A stretch of DNA of 64,000 nt from Diphasiastrum complanatum (taxonomy: Eukaryota > Streptophyta > Lycopodiopsida > Lycopodiales > Lycopodiaceae), in the NCBI GenBank assembly GCA_029204225.1, contig CM055092.1, positions 76,811,950 through 76,875,949 on the forward strand, read 5' to 3'. Numbering within the stretch: the first letter of the stretch is position 1; every line of letters begins with the position of its first letter. Below are positions 46,393 through 57,183 of the stretch, piece by piece. The position numbers were made by a program, and so were the translations under genes. Under the pieces are notes generated by a model. That model made no database searches. It had not been told where the DNA came from and worked only from the letters and a program-made list of their open reading frames with translations.

Positions 46393-46800
46393 TAGAAAAA
46401 CAATAAAAATATTACATATCCTCATCGGTATCAAAGGACAGCTGAGCAGTATGGTCATGAAGAAATTGTTCCTCTCATATGGATCCAGATGCTCAATTGA
46501 TCTTCTTTTTCTCAACTCTATGTATATTGCATACACTGCTAAAGCAGATGATGTTTTGGGTACATTTTCAGAAACATAACCCAATATTTTGATAGCTATA
46601 TCTCTCTTCACAAAAATGAATTTGTATGTACTGTTAGGATATCTATGTCCATCACAAAAATAGGACAATGCCTTTATTGCCATTACTTGTAAATCATTAA
46701 ACATGCATGTTCTATAATCTACCTTTCAAATGTTTTCAAAGATTTTTGGAGGGAACACCAAACAATTATCCTCTCCTTCTCCTCCCGCTACTGATAGCTT
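46384..46800 (-). CDS. Unidentified small gene, tail to tail with the transposase-like gene
   Basis: A 106-codon minus-strand frame from ATG 46704 contains MFNDLQVMAIKALSYF, YKFIFVKRDIAIKIL and SSALAVYAIYIELRKRRS. In the next frame its 3' part reads EEQFLHDHTAQLSF and ends in an acidic tail before a stop at about 46408, which looks like a natural C terminus, so one frameshift or splice near 46460 is likely. Upstream, in frame but past a stop, there is a Gly/Glu-rich start and FPPKIFEN. I do not recognise the family; a slight cyclin-box resemblance was judged too weak. Confidence 0.3.
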
Positions 46801-47016
46801 AGGCGGCATGTGCTTAGTCGACTGTGTGCTTAGGCGGCGTGTTTATTTCGTTTAAGTTGTAATGAGTTAACCACACCAGTTAGACGGCGGGCAGCACCGG
46901 AAACTAGAAAAATGACAACAAATCTTGTCGTTTTTACTTTCTCTCCCTAGTCATTCTCTCACTAAGTTTGAGTTTCTTATAGAGCCCTTTTTGAGTTGAG
47001 GTTTCCCCTAATGCAA
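46801..47016. other. GC-richer spacer with repeated gcttaggcggc
   Basis: gcttaggcggc occurs twice, at 46796-46806 and 46829-46839, and a related ttagacggcgg follows at 46879. No matching terminal repeat was found on the far side of the histone/transposase block, so the element border stays undefined. Confidence 0.35.
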
Positions 47017-47297
47017 GCATAAAAAGTTTGATATAATACTATGCCCACTTCTACTTCTTGAGTCAACACATGATTGTAGAGGTATCCAACCAAAAGTTTG
47101 TAAGCCAGAACTTGCTATTACACAATAGTAATCATAGCGAACTGTGAGCATTCTTTCTACACCACAAAGCTTAGCATATGTCCTCCTTTAACAGCAAGTT
47201 ACTATTATAACAAGTCATCGATAGTATGCTTATCTTTTTTTGTAGTCTCGTTCCAGGAACATTCACAAGCCTTCTCTTCATCAACAATCACAGTAAG

Positions 47298-47366
<69 letters not shown>

Positions 47367-47552
47367 ATGAAGAGTGAAGAATAGGGTTGTGTGATCTCCC
47401 TATTTATAGAAACTAGAGAACACTTAGGTGTACCAAGTGCAGATTATTATTCACCATTAGATTGAATATTCATAATGTGCACAAATCTTGGCCATCGAAG
47501 GATTTCCAACTTTCCCACCATTTTTTTAAAAAGAATTTTTTTTTGGTGTGTG
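47017..47552 (-). repeat. Left member of a ~540-bp inverted repeat pair
   Basis: Reverse complement of 51174-51716 with moderate divergence and indels: shared words include aagcataaaaagtttgatataatac, aacttttggtt, tgtagaaagaatgctcaca, a TATA box (tctataaatag, minus strand ~47405) and the first-exon-like tgattgttgatgaagagaaggcttgtgaatg. The (GA)n run at 47299-47365 lies in its leader. Could be two solo LTRs in opposite orientation, or terminal inverted repeats of one 4.7-kb element. Confidence 0.7.
47299..47365. repeat. (GA)n microsatellite, 67 bp
   Basis: Pure ga run; on the minus strand it is a CT-rich leader just downstream of the TATA box of the inverted-repeat unit. Confidence 0.95.
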
Positions 47553-49437
47553 GGGTCTTCCAACATAGTAAGGCATTTTTAGGCACCTCTGTGAATATTG
47601 TTTATTCAAGACACATGCCTTCCGCAGAAACTCGTGAAGCGAATATAGTAGTATATGTTTGTGACAGAGCCCATGAGAGAGAGATTAACGAAACATAGCT
47701 CCTCTTGCCAAAGCAAGACCAAACCTTTATTCATAACCCAACAAGGTGAAACATAGCTGAAAGCATATAGTACTTCAAAGAAAGAAAGCACCGTATAGCG
47801 AAACAAATTTCAAGACATCTACTTGGTACCTGCCACCATCCCACCACACAAAACCGCACAAGTTAGCACAGTGAGGAAGACATGTGTCAACGCTAAATGT
47901 CAGTTGTTATCCATGTCCCAAATAAGTTTAGCAGCTTAACGGCTTAAAATATTTGATAATAGAATGTAGTCCAATCTTCCCTACAAAACGCATAATTATT
48001 GGCGATAGGCTTTCTGATAGTATCACTGTATCAGGGCATTCCGCCATTTCGAATTGCAAATGAGAGATAGCATGGAACGACACTCAGATGTGAGGCAAAT
48101 CCATGCCATACCAATATCTAAACCCATTGTAGGCATAGTACCATTTTCAAAACTCTTGAGCATATCCATGCTTTCCAAGAGTATGCCAGCTATTGCTCAG
48201 TTTCATAAGGATTTTTTAAAAAAAAAACTTTGTCTATTATCTTTTACCAGTATGTATTTTAGACAAGTATTTTATACCAACATTTGTAATCAGATTAGGG
48301 CATATCCGTGCCATACCAATGCCTACAAATGCGACGATCCCTTATACAAATCCATGTACTTTTACGGGCGTGTAGGTCGTTAATACTTGTATTATTGTTC
48401 ATAGAGCTTAGTTGATACAAAAAACCGCAAAAACATCATACGAGTAGCTTGCATTCTCCATAAGTGTCATCATTACTCTACAAGAGGCATAAATACGATA
48501 GTCATAAGCAAAAGCCATCATCTTCTCCTATAACCATTCATATTCGTGAATAATTCCTCTTATACATACCATTACCTCTTCATTAACCAATACTTGTGAC
48601 AATACTAACCAGAATAGTCGTCACGTAAGAATCTTGTGAGGAAGCCATACTTGTTATCGGACGATACTTCCTTTGGATACTTGGTAATAGAAGTTTTTCG
48701 AGTCTAATTTTTCCACAACAATATTAGCATAAAAAATGTTGCTATATTTCCCTTACAAAACATTTTCTTTGCTTCCAGTAACAAAGGGTTGCAAGAAACA
48801 TACATGTAAACTTTGTAGAGATGTTCTTCAGAATACATATCTGTATATGCGCGTAATCTGATTCCAATAATGGATTTGGAATATAACGTCATAGTAGAAA
48901 ACTCTGTTATCAAGTAAGCGTCATATTGCATTTGCTCATCATCTCTTAACATAATTCATAGCTCATGTGGTGCATATCAGACTTATACAAAATCAAGTAT
49001 CATACATGCGGCCAGTTATACATCCGCATTACCATTGAAAAGACAACCATATGAACAGACAACATTGTAGTGATCGCTGCTCTTTCAGAGCTGAAAGAGC
49101 CTCAGAGTTATGTGAGAAGAGGTATGCTCAATCACATATTGTGACAGTAGGTTCATCGCTGTCCCACCGAGCTTGTTTATGCATAATAAAACCTATCAAA
49201 CGACCAATCTCTTCTTCCTAGCAGATCTACTTTCATGTTTCGGAGTTTTGTATAAAACGTTGTTTTGCACAAACTCTGGGGTTCTTGCTTGTTGGTCAGA
49301 CTTTCCAGACATGTTATTCACGACCAACTATCATCATCCTATAAATTCAACATGATATTATCATAATCAAATTGTTGTAATCTATTATGAAATGGCCAAG
49401 GCGGTCTTGCTAGTTTAATAATTTTTTACAACTGTGA
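47553..49437. other. Unassigned DNA between the inverted repeats
   Basis: No frame over ~110 codons and no recognisable domain. A perfect 9-bp-stem hairpin (gctctttca-gagc-tgaaagagc) lies at 49079-49100. The words catgccataccaat recur at 48103 and 48308. Nothing else is supported. Confidence 0.3.
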
Positions 49438-49945
49438 AAACAATGTAACATCAATTGGAGATGGAGGGCTTCACTATCCAGCAACATCCATGAATCATGG
49501 TGTTCTCATCCTATATATCAAAACTATTTTAGTGAGATATTGTAAAAACAATGTAACATCAATTCGAGATGGAGGGCTTCACTATCCAGCAACATTCATG
49601 AATCATGGTGTTCTCATTGAGAAATACAAAGAAAAGAAAATACTTAAAGTTGTGGTCTGGACTCTCTATCTTTGAGCCTTTCAGAAAATCACCACAATGG
49701 AGAGAGAGATCCTATTCAAAATAATATGCAGAAGTACAAAGCCTACAACATCAATTGCAGATTGAAGGCTTCACTATACATAAACATTCATCATCATGGT
49801 GTTCTATTTGAACAATGGCAAAAAAAGAAAATACTTATAGCTGTGGTCTCCACTCCCCGTCTTTGAGCCTTTCAAATAATCAACACAATGGAGAGAGAGA
49901 TCCTACTCAAGGAAAATATCCAAAAGTACAAAGCCTGCATATCCA
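49438..49945. repeat. Imperfect ~190-bp tandem repeat
   Basis: The block aacatcaatt-gagatggagggcttcactat-cagcaacat-catgaatcatggtgttct is at about 49448 and 49553, with a diverged copy at 49748. The following block, aaaatactta-agttgtggtct ... ctttgagcctttca ... caatggagagagagatcct, is at 49637 and 49829 (192 bp apart). So there are two full units and one shortened first unit. Confidence 0.75.
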
Positions 49946-50029
49946 TAAGTACAAAGCCTGCATATCATCTTTCACAAAAATATCGAATCTGTCAGAAAAA
50001 TATCTAGAACCTGCATAAACTATGAGGGC

Positions 50030-50640
<611 letters not shown>

Positions 50641-50669
50641 TAGTTTTAATTATATAGATACAAATGCTC

Positions 50670-51060
50670 TTTTATTTCTGGACAAAGAGCAACCTCGTAT
50701 CGATAGTAATGCCATATGGATCTATCCCTTGGAGTACCTCACTATAAAAAATGATGATACTGCTGAAAATACCGTCATTTTTTGAATATTACTACTACTT
50801 TTGATTCTTTATCGGGTACTTTTCATATGAAAAAATTTGATAAGCGAAGGGATCTTCCTTTTCTTTTTTTCCAATATATACATTTGACTGCCAATAGACT
50901 GATTCTAAACTCATATAAAGTCATTTGTACTGTTGTAGTAAGTTGGATACCTTTGTGGATGAATTTAATAACATCATTCTTGCTTTTCAACGAAACAGCT
51001 TCATGAAAGGAAGATTGTACGAGATTATAAACAATTTATTCTTACACAAGTTTACTTTAC
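50670..51060 (+). pseudogene. C-terminal fragment of an unusual reverse transcriptase
   Basis: Plus strand: an IDSNAIWIYPLEYLTIK block, a stop, then SGTFHMKKFDKRRDLPF, FFQYIHLTANR and NSYKVI, followed by IILAFQRNSFMKGRLYEII in another frame. As I remember it, a plant and algal RT family, distinct from LTR and L1 elements, has WIYPLDxLEIK after the YxDD region, then a (M/L)xxYDKRxxLPF-xxxQYIKFxSNR thumb block. The fragment lacks the palm; the N-terminal half of the same kind of protein lies at 61.3-62.3 kb. Two in-frame stops. Confidence 0.5.
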
Positions 51061-51173
51061 CAAAAACTGCTAAATCTCTTTTGGTGGGCAGTTAGCACTC
51101 CATCTCAAGGGTGCTAACTGCCCCCTGAGATACCTTGCTAACTGTGGGTATGGTTGGTGAGTTCTCTCTCTCT

Positions 51174-51716
51174 CTCACACACCAAAAAAAAGTTCTTTTT
51201 TAAAAAATGGTGGGAAAGTTGGAAATCCTTCAATGGCCAAGATCTGTGCACATTCGATCTAACGGTGAACAATGATCTGCACTTGGTACACCTAAGTGTT
51301 CTTTGGTTTCTATAAATAGGGAGATTACACAACCCTATTCTTCACTCTTCATACTCTCTTGCTCTCTCTCTTTCTCCCTTACTCTAGCTCTCTTGGTGCT
51401 CTACCTTACCATGATTGTTGATGAAGAGAAGGCTTGTGAATGTTCCTGGAAGAGTAATTGTATGAATGATACTACAAACAAAGGTAAGCATACTATCAGT
51501 GACTTGTTATAATAGTAATTCACTATTAAAGGAGGACATATGCTAAGCTTTGTGGTGTAGAAAGAATGCTCACAGTTTGTTGTGATTACTGTTGTGTAAT
51601 AGCAAGTTCTGGCTTGCAAACTTTTGGTTAGATACCTCTACAATCAAGCACTAAATCAGGAAGTAGAAGTGGGCATTTTCACAGGTATTATATCAACTTT
51701 TTATGCTTATGGTAGG
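51174..51716 (+). repeat. Right member of the ~540-bp inverted repeat pair
   Basis: Counterpart of 47017-47552. Contains ttctataaatagg at 51308-51320, a CT-rich leader, an ATG at 51411 with a short frame (MIVDEEKACECSW) and a good donor aaag/gtaagc at 51484. It therefore has the look of a promoter with first exon. Inner borders are cacacacc/ggtgtgtg. Confidence 0.7.
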
Positions 51717-52201
51717 CGCTGGACAACGAACTAGCACATGGTGATAATTATCACGTTCTTGTACACATATGATAATGAAGTGGTCGCTGGCCAGTGCTTT
51801 ATTATGGCTTATGGATCGCGATACTACCTGCGATTTAGTATTGCTTTGTTTATGTGCAAGGCTCTATGCATTTTTCAGAATAGATGGCCATAAGAAATGC
51901 GATGGACCGCTATCTTTTCAAGTGGTTTCCAAAAAAACCAAAAGTTATAGCATAAATGTGGATGATATAAATGCTAGTTCTAGACTCGATTGGTTGTAGC
52001 TTGCTACACATGATGGCTCCAGGTGTATGCCTGTTTAGTATGATATAACTGTGATGCTATCTGCCTCTGATAACTGGTATGCTTACAGTTGTGATTACCA
52101 TAAAGGAAGCAATATAAAGAATGCTTGGTATGCAATGGTTCTCTTGAGAAGACGTGTCTACAATAACTGATAATCAGTAAGTGTTTGGTGTTGTAAAGAA
52201 T
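51717..52201. other. Spacer with a diverged partial copy of the preceding repeat
   Basis: A 76-codon frame (51769-51999) is open but unrecognised. ttacag-tgtgattac...aaaggaag and tggtgttgtaaagaatggaatgctcaca (to ~52213) echo 51520-51590, so it probably includes a diverged partial copy. Confidence 0.35.
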
Positions 52202-52357
52202 GGAATGCTCACAAAGAGTAGATTGCGACACATCATCTTGTATTGTAGATTTGCTCACAAAACCTTTGAGCAAAAATTCCTTCATCAAGCATAGAGCCAA
52301 TCTTGGAATAATACCAAGATCCATGTTCAAGTCAACATAGATTGTTTCTAGGAGGAT
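52202..52357 (+). pseudogene. Copia pol C-terminal tip and polypurine tract
   Basis: Reads DTSSCIVDLLTKPLSKNSFIKHRANLGI, the last block of copia RNase H (D-IFTKxLxxxxFxxxRxxLG), then a purine tract ctaggagga directly before the LTR at 52358. Everything upstream is missing. Confidence 0.7.
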
Positions 52358-53150
52358 TGTTGAGAATGAAAAATCATCTATGTTGACTTTAGGCTTGCTA
52401 AAAGTTATCTCTATGCAAGTTTGTTATTTCATAATGTAAATGTCAAATTTGGCCTAGAAGGAACTCGAGCTATATGGGTTTCTCAAGTCTAGTTGGTAGA
52501 ATACAACTTGCATATAGACTATAGACTTAGAAATGTCATTACTATGCTTGTAGAAACTTGTGGGCATATCACATGCAATGGTTGTAAGTGATCCATAGTG
52601 ACATGCAAGGCATGCACAAAGTGAAATGGACACATGCATGATGATTTGTGCAATTCTAGTTAGAAAAATGACTCTTGGTAAAAGTAGGTAGAAATCCATG
52701 CATGAGATGTGACAAATGTCACTAATACTTTAGTTTTCACTCATAGAAGTGAATAGAAGGTGGATGGATGTGGTTCTACCTCAAGCTACTTCAAACTCCA
52801 TAAATATGTGTAGCCATTCTCATAATCTTTGATGAAGAACCAAGATTTGAAGCTATTCCATGCCATTTTGGATCTACACTATCATTTGCTTGAATATCTC
52901 TCTCTTTCTCTCTCTAACTCGTGTTGAGGCTTATGCTCATACACTAAATTTTTGTACTTTTGCTCTCTTGCAATCAAATCTATCATTCTTTGATTCTTAG
53001 CATGCTAGATTGTGAATCATCTTTTGAACTCTCGCAGACTTCTCTGAGGTCTTAGAATTTTGTGAAGAAGGTCCCTGCTAGAATCAGTTTGTGTGCTAGT
53101 CATAAAGCTTAATAAGATCATTCACATTTGAGGATAATTTCTCACACGTG
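52358..53150 (+). repeat. Copia 3' LTR, right end uncertain
   Basis: Starts tgttgagaatgaaaa after the purine tract. TATA-like ccataaatatg near 52800. Contains CACACGTGTG at 53143-53152. A minus-strand copia gag begins within ~20 bp, so the LTR seems cut there. Confidence 0.55.
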
Positions 53151-53154
53151 TGAA

Positions 53155-53830
53155 CTTGCTGGAAATTTTGTCATGTCCTTCACGTTTGCATCTCACGCAA
53201 GTTTTCTTGTCGCCATTCTGCTATCTCAGCTTTTTTTTGTTCTTCTATCTACCTTTGCTGGCTCTCTCTATTTGTGGGTCTTGATCCTGCCTTCCATATG
53301 ACTCCCTCTTAGGCTTGAACTGCTTTTTTGGCTTCTCCTTGTTGCTGTAGAGAGCTTGATTAGAGGTGTCTTTGTGATCAAGGTGCTCACGAGCTTTGAC
53401 TTATTCTTGAATCTCGATCATAGTCTTTTCAAGTGTCAACTATGAATCCTTTGCTAGGAACGTTCGGGTTGTCTAAAAAGATCTTGGTAAAGCTCGTAAC
53501 AAATAAGTGTTGCTTCTCTCCTGATACTGCATTTCCTATTATGGAGTTGTGTAATGAAAGGAACAGATCCTTCATCTTTCTGATAAAGGAGGTGAGGTCA
53601 CTACCATCCCATTGCAGGTTTGTAAGCTGATATTCAAGAAGCATGATTTGGTTGCATGATTTTATCTAAAATCTAGTAAGCAATGTATCCCACATCTCTC
53701 TTGCATTAGAGAGTGTTGTGGATTCAAGTGTTAGGCTATCGTCGATGGATGATGACAACAGGGCTACTACCTTGTCATTTCTCTCTCTCTTGGTTTCTTG
53801 CTTTGAACGCTTGTCTCCTGGATCTGATAG
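53155..53830 (-). pseudogene. Copia gag, second copy of the split minus-strand family
   Basis: Minus strand: a gag domain (LEYQLTNLQWDGSDLTSFIRKM) preceded by a degenerate upstream part, a charged linker, a Lys-rich region and the zinc knuckle KKTCVRCKREGHDKIS, whose last Cys is Ser. It parallels 13354-14060 almost block by block, including gtagagagcttgat/ctgtagagggcctag. Protease and pol are absent. Several stops. Confidence 0.75.
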
Positions 53831-54720
53831 CTCTTAAGCTATATCATCTCTCTGATAGGAAAGAGGGGCTTTGTACCACTATTGAGTTTCTAAAAAATGA
53901 CGCGAATTGTGCTTGTTCTAGTACCACTGTTGAGTTTTTGGGAACCCATATGGAATTCGATTCTGTCTGCGAGGCTACTACCTGCTAGATCAGATCTACA
54001 GTCATTCAAAGTGTAGACAAACAATGCTGACCTACATTTAATTATTTAAGCATCCAACAAATACGAACCAGTGTGTGGAATGAATAGTAAACAGCTGATT
54101 ACGAACAGATAGCAATCGGACATAGCATTCAAGGTAAGAAAAAACATCTGCATAACTTCTATTGTATTATCAATGAACTTCTTGAGCATTGTTGTGACAA
54201 ACCCACACAGTGTGTCGGCGTGAGAGAATCTATGTCTCTCACAAATCAAAAATTATCTCGCTTACTAGCGGACTTCTGGGACATCGGCTAGCAATACTGT
54301 GCTTAGATCAGGTTGATACTCGATCAATTGGCGATCCAACTGATTCCCTCAATTTCAATCTGCATATATAGATGGGTAGAGAGGACATGTTTAAGCTGAT
54401 CAGGGATTACAAGAATGGCTGGTTAGACACATTCCAATGGTATCCAAATTGTCTGTGGAGGGTGACGTCCTCCTTGTACTTTCTTTGTACTTTGAAGCAT
54501 GAAGATCCACTGCCTTTTGGTCTTCGTGTCTTCTTCTGCCTTTGTCCTCACCATTGAGTTTTTCTGGATCCAAGAACATTTCACCTTTGTGTTCAGGTAT
54601 CCTGTAATCAATGAACGTTTGACCGTCGCCTTCGGGTCTTCAGTCCGCGAAGCTTTGGTCTTCGCGTCTGGGTAGTTCCTTTGCATTTCTGCAGACTTGA
54701 GCTAGAAAGCTAGCAAAGCT
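53831..54720 (-). repeat. Leader and LTR region of the second minus-strand copia
   Basis: Two imperfect repeats, tgtaccactattgagtttctaaaaaatgacgcgaa and agtaccactgttgagtttttgggaacccatatggaa, at 53872 and 53921. TATA-like atatatag at 54365. tactagcggac near 54265 parallels 14630. No gene. Confidence 0.5.
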
Positions 54721-56085
54721 TTGTGGCTAGAAACATATTGTTTCTTCAAATGATGCTTGCTTGGTCATTGTGGACAAGCTCAAAATGAGCACATTTTATA
54801 TCTTTTAACACCGCATCATAACAAAATAACGTGCATGAATATTTCAATCAAATGTAATTTGGATGCATAATATTCCTTGTTTCATTCTTGTTAACAAGGA
54901 TACCATTTGGACATAGTTTATGCTCATATAGGACATCCAATTATCGATGGGGCTTTGCATGTCATACAACAAGCGATCTAAGGTTCTTAACCATATCGTA
55001 CAACAAACTCAAGGATAATATATCAATCTCCATCTCCAACTAAGATCCATGCATGAACATCAATGAGCTAGGAAGAAGATGAACCGTTGTACCCTTCTCT
55101 CAAAGAAATCAAGAGGCCAAACCAATCAGTTGACACATTTTTCTTGTTCTATATAATTGCACTACTTTCTTTGAAAATAAAGAGAACACGTTTCATGCCT
55201 AAAGATATTCATGAGGAGCCACTTTGGGTTGTTTTTATACAAAATGTCTTTGACCCTCTTGAGGGTATAAATTGCATGTGAACTGCCTAATTTGCATAAC
55301 AATAGACCCAACATAATTATCATGTACTTTAGGGGAATTGATGAATCGAGGAGGACCCAAGCATGCTAAACTATCATAACTCCTAATTTTGACAAAATGC
55401 AAGGGAGATATTCTACAATTTATGTGCTGAAGAGAAGATTGCAAAAATGCATATGCTAAAAAAGTAGTCACAAAATGTCAATGTCATATAAAATTGCAAT
55501 AATGTGTAGTGTGTCAGTACCTTGAAAACTAGAGATGCTTAAAATTAAGCGGCAACATAAAATGGAATCTGCATGAGTGGGCATGTGTATAATGGTAATG
55601 TAAATTCTCAAGCAATATAGATGAAGCAATAATACCAGTTGTCATCCATGGTGAATTTGACATGGTAAAACAATGAAGCATCTAGAAAATCCCTAAAGTC
55701 CTATGGTGGAAGCATATAAAAGTGCTAATTGATGTGGCATAAGGGAATAGTAATCCCATAATCAAGTAGTAGATTGTTAGGGTTCTAGGAGAACTATGCA
55801 CACCCTTGGCTTCCAAGCCAAGTGATCTAAGGAGATCAAGTGGAGAGAGCATGTAATGAAAAAGACTACAATGCATATTTGCTATGAGAGAGTCTAGTAC
55901 ACATGAAGAAGTGTGGGTACCCTTGCAACAATCAAGGTAGGATGCACTTGTGTGTTTACATTAAATACATGTGTTTAGGGTAGCTCATGTGATCGTGTTA
56001 GTGGTTACAGAATCCTAATTGTTTGTGTACAAAATATTTTTCTGAAAAGTGTGCATGTATGATAACATGGTATCTTTAGAGCATC
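54721..56085. other. Unassigned DNA
   Basis: Open frames are all under 80 codons with no domain I know. AT-rich. Confidence 0.3.
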
Positions 56086-57183
56086 TTAGAATGTCAACAT
56101 AGTCTCATCCATGAAATACGTCAGATCAAAACCAAGGTTAGTGAGAATATCCTTGGCTAGGATGAGTGCTTCATTATAATTCTTGATGGAGATCAAGAAT
56201 ATGTCGCCCGAATAAGACGTAGGGGCCTTCCGACGATGGAGTGAGAGTGAGGTGTCACGGGAGGCCATGGTAGTAGTGACTCTAGATGGTTCTGAAAATT
56301 TTAAATTTTTTGAAAATTTCAGCATGAACTCTTGAGTAGAAATCTAGAATGAACTCGTGGAGAGGATGGTTGAGGCCTATATATAGACTTTTTTTTATAG
56401 GAAACTGTAACTTCTCCCAGAAATTGTCCTCAATGCCCATGACTTTCTAGTGAGGTTTGCAAATTTCAACACAAATTTTTGAGGTCCGGTGAGTTCCTAT
56501 AAGTGGTCTTTTTGTACAAAATGAGTAAAATTGGCTAACTGTACAAAAATTGGTCTGATCAGATTTCGCGGATATGACAGAGAAATCGTGGAAGTAATTT
56601 TGAGACTCAGTGAATTATCTACGAATTATGTTAGTGAGGATCTGATGCACAAAATTGATTTTTTCTATTTCTGAAAAGTTTGACACTTAGTTACAATGAG
56701 TGCTTCAGAATAATTCTTGATAGAGATCAAGAATATGTCACCTGAATAAGGCTTAGGGGCCTTACAACGATGGAGTGAGAGTGAGGTGTCACGGGAGGCC
56801 ATGGTAGCAGTGATCCTAGATGGTTCTGAAAATTTTAAATTTTTTGAAAATTTCAGCATGAACTCTTGAGCAGAAATCTAGAATGAATTTGTGGAGAAGA
56901 TGGTTGAGGCCTATATATAGACTTTTTTTGACAAGAAATCTTAACTTCTCCTAGAAATTGCCCCTCAATGCCCATGATTTTCTAGTGAGGTTTGCGAATT
57001 TCAAGACAAATTTTTGAGGTCCGGTGAGTTCTTATAAGTGATTTTTTTGTACAAAATGAGTAAAATTGGCTAATAGTACCAAAATTGGTCTGATCAGAAT
57101 TCGCGGATATGACAGAGAAATCATGAAAGTTATTTTGAGACTCAGCAAATTATCTACGAATTATGCTAGTGAGGATCTGGTGC
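56086..57183 (-). repeat. Duplicated 488-bp unit with promoter and first-exon-like ORF
   Basis: 56162-56649 and 56696-57183 are 488 bp each and clearly homologous. On the minus strand each has a TATA box (gtctatatataggcc at ~56374 and ~56910), a short leader and an ATG (56265, 56799) opening MASRDTSLSLHR-KAP-(T/K)SYSGDIFLISIKNY(N/S)EAL. In the left copy the frame extends to 56086 (EALILAKDILTNLGF). I do not recognise the protein. No intron donor is evident at the end. Confidence 0.75.

Noticed and set aside
46384-46704. Cyclin-box resemblance in the small minus-strand ORF
   Set aside because: Only a short SSALAVYAIYI-type match; the more natural C terminus lies in a different frame and does not continue a cyclin fold.
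49438-49945. CRISPR-like array
   Set aside because: Repeat units are long, imperfect and without regular unique spacers, and the genome is eukaryotic.
51769-51999. 76-codon plus-strand ORF
   Set aside because: No recognisable features; flanked by repeat fragments.
56162-57183. The 488-bp repeats as LTRs of the following copia
   Set aside because: They are both upstream of pol, do not match the 3' LTR at 60053-60325 and lack TG..CA ends and a primer site.
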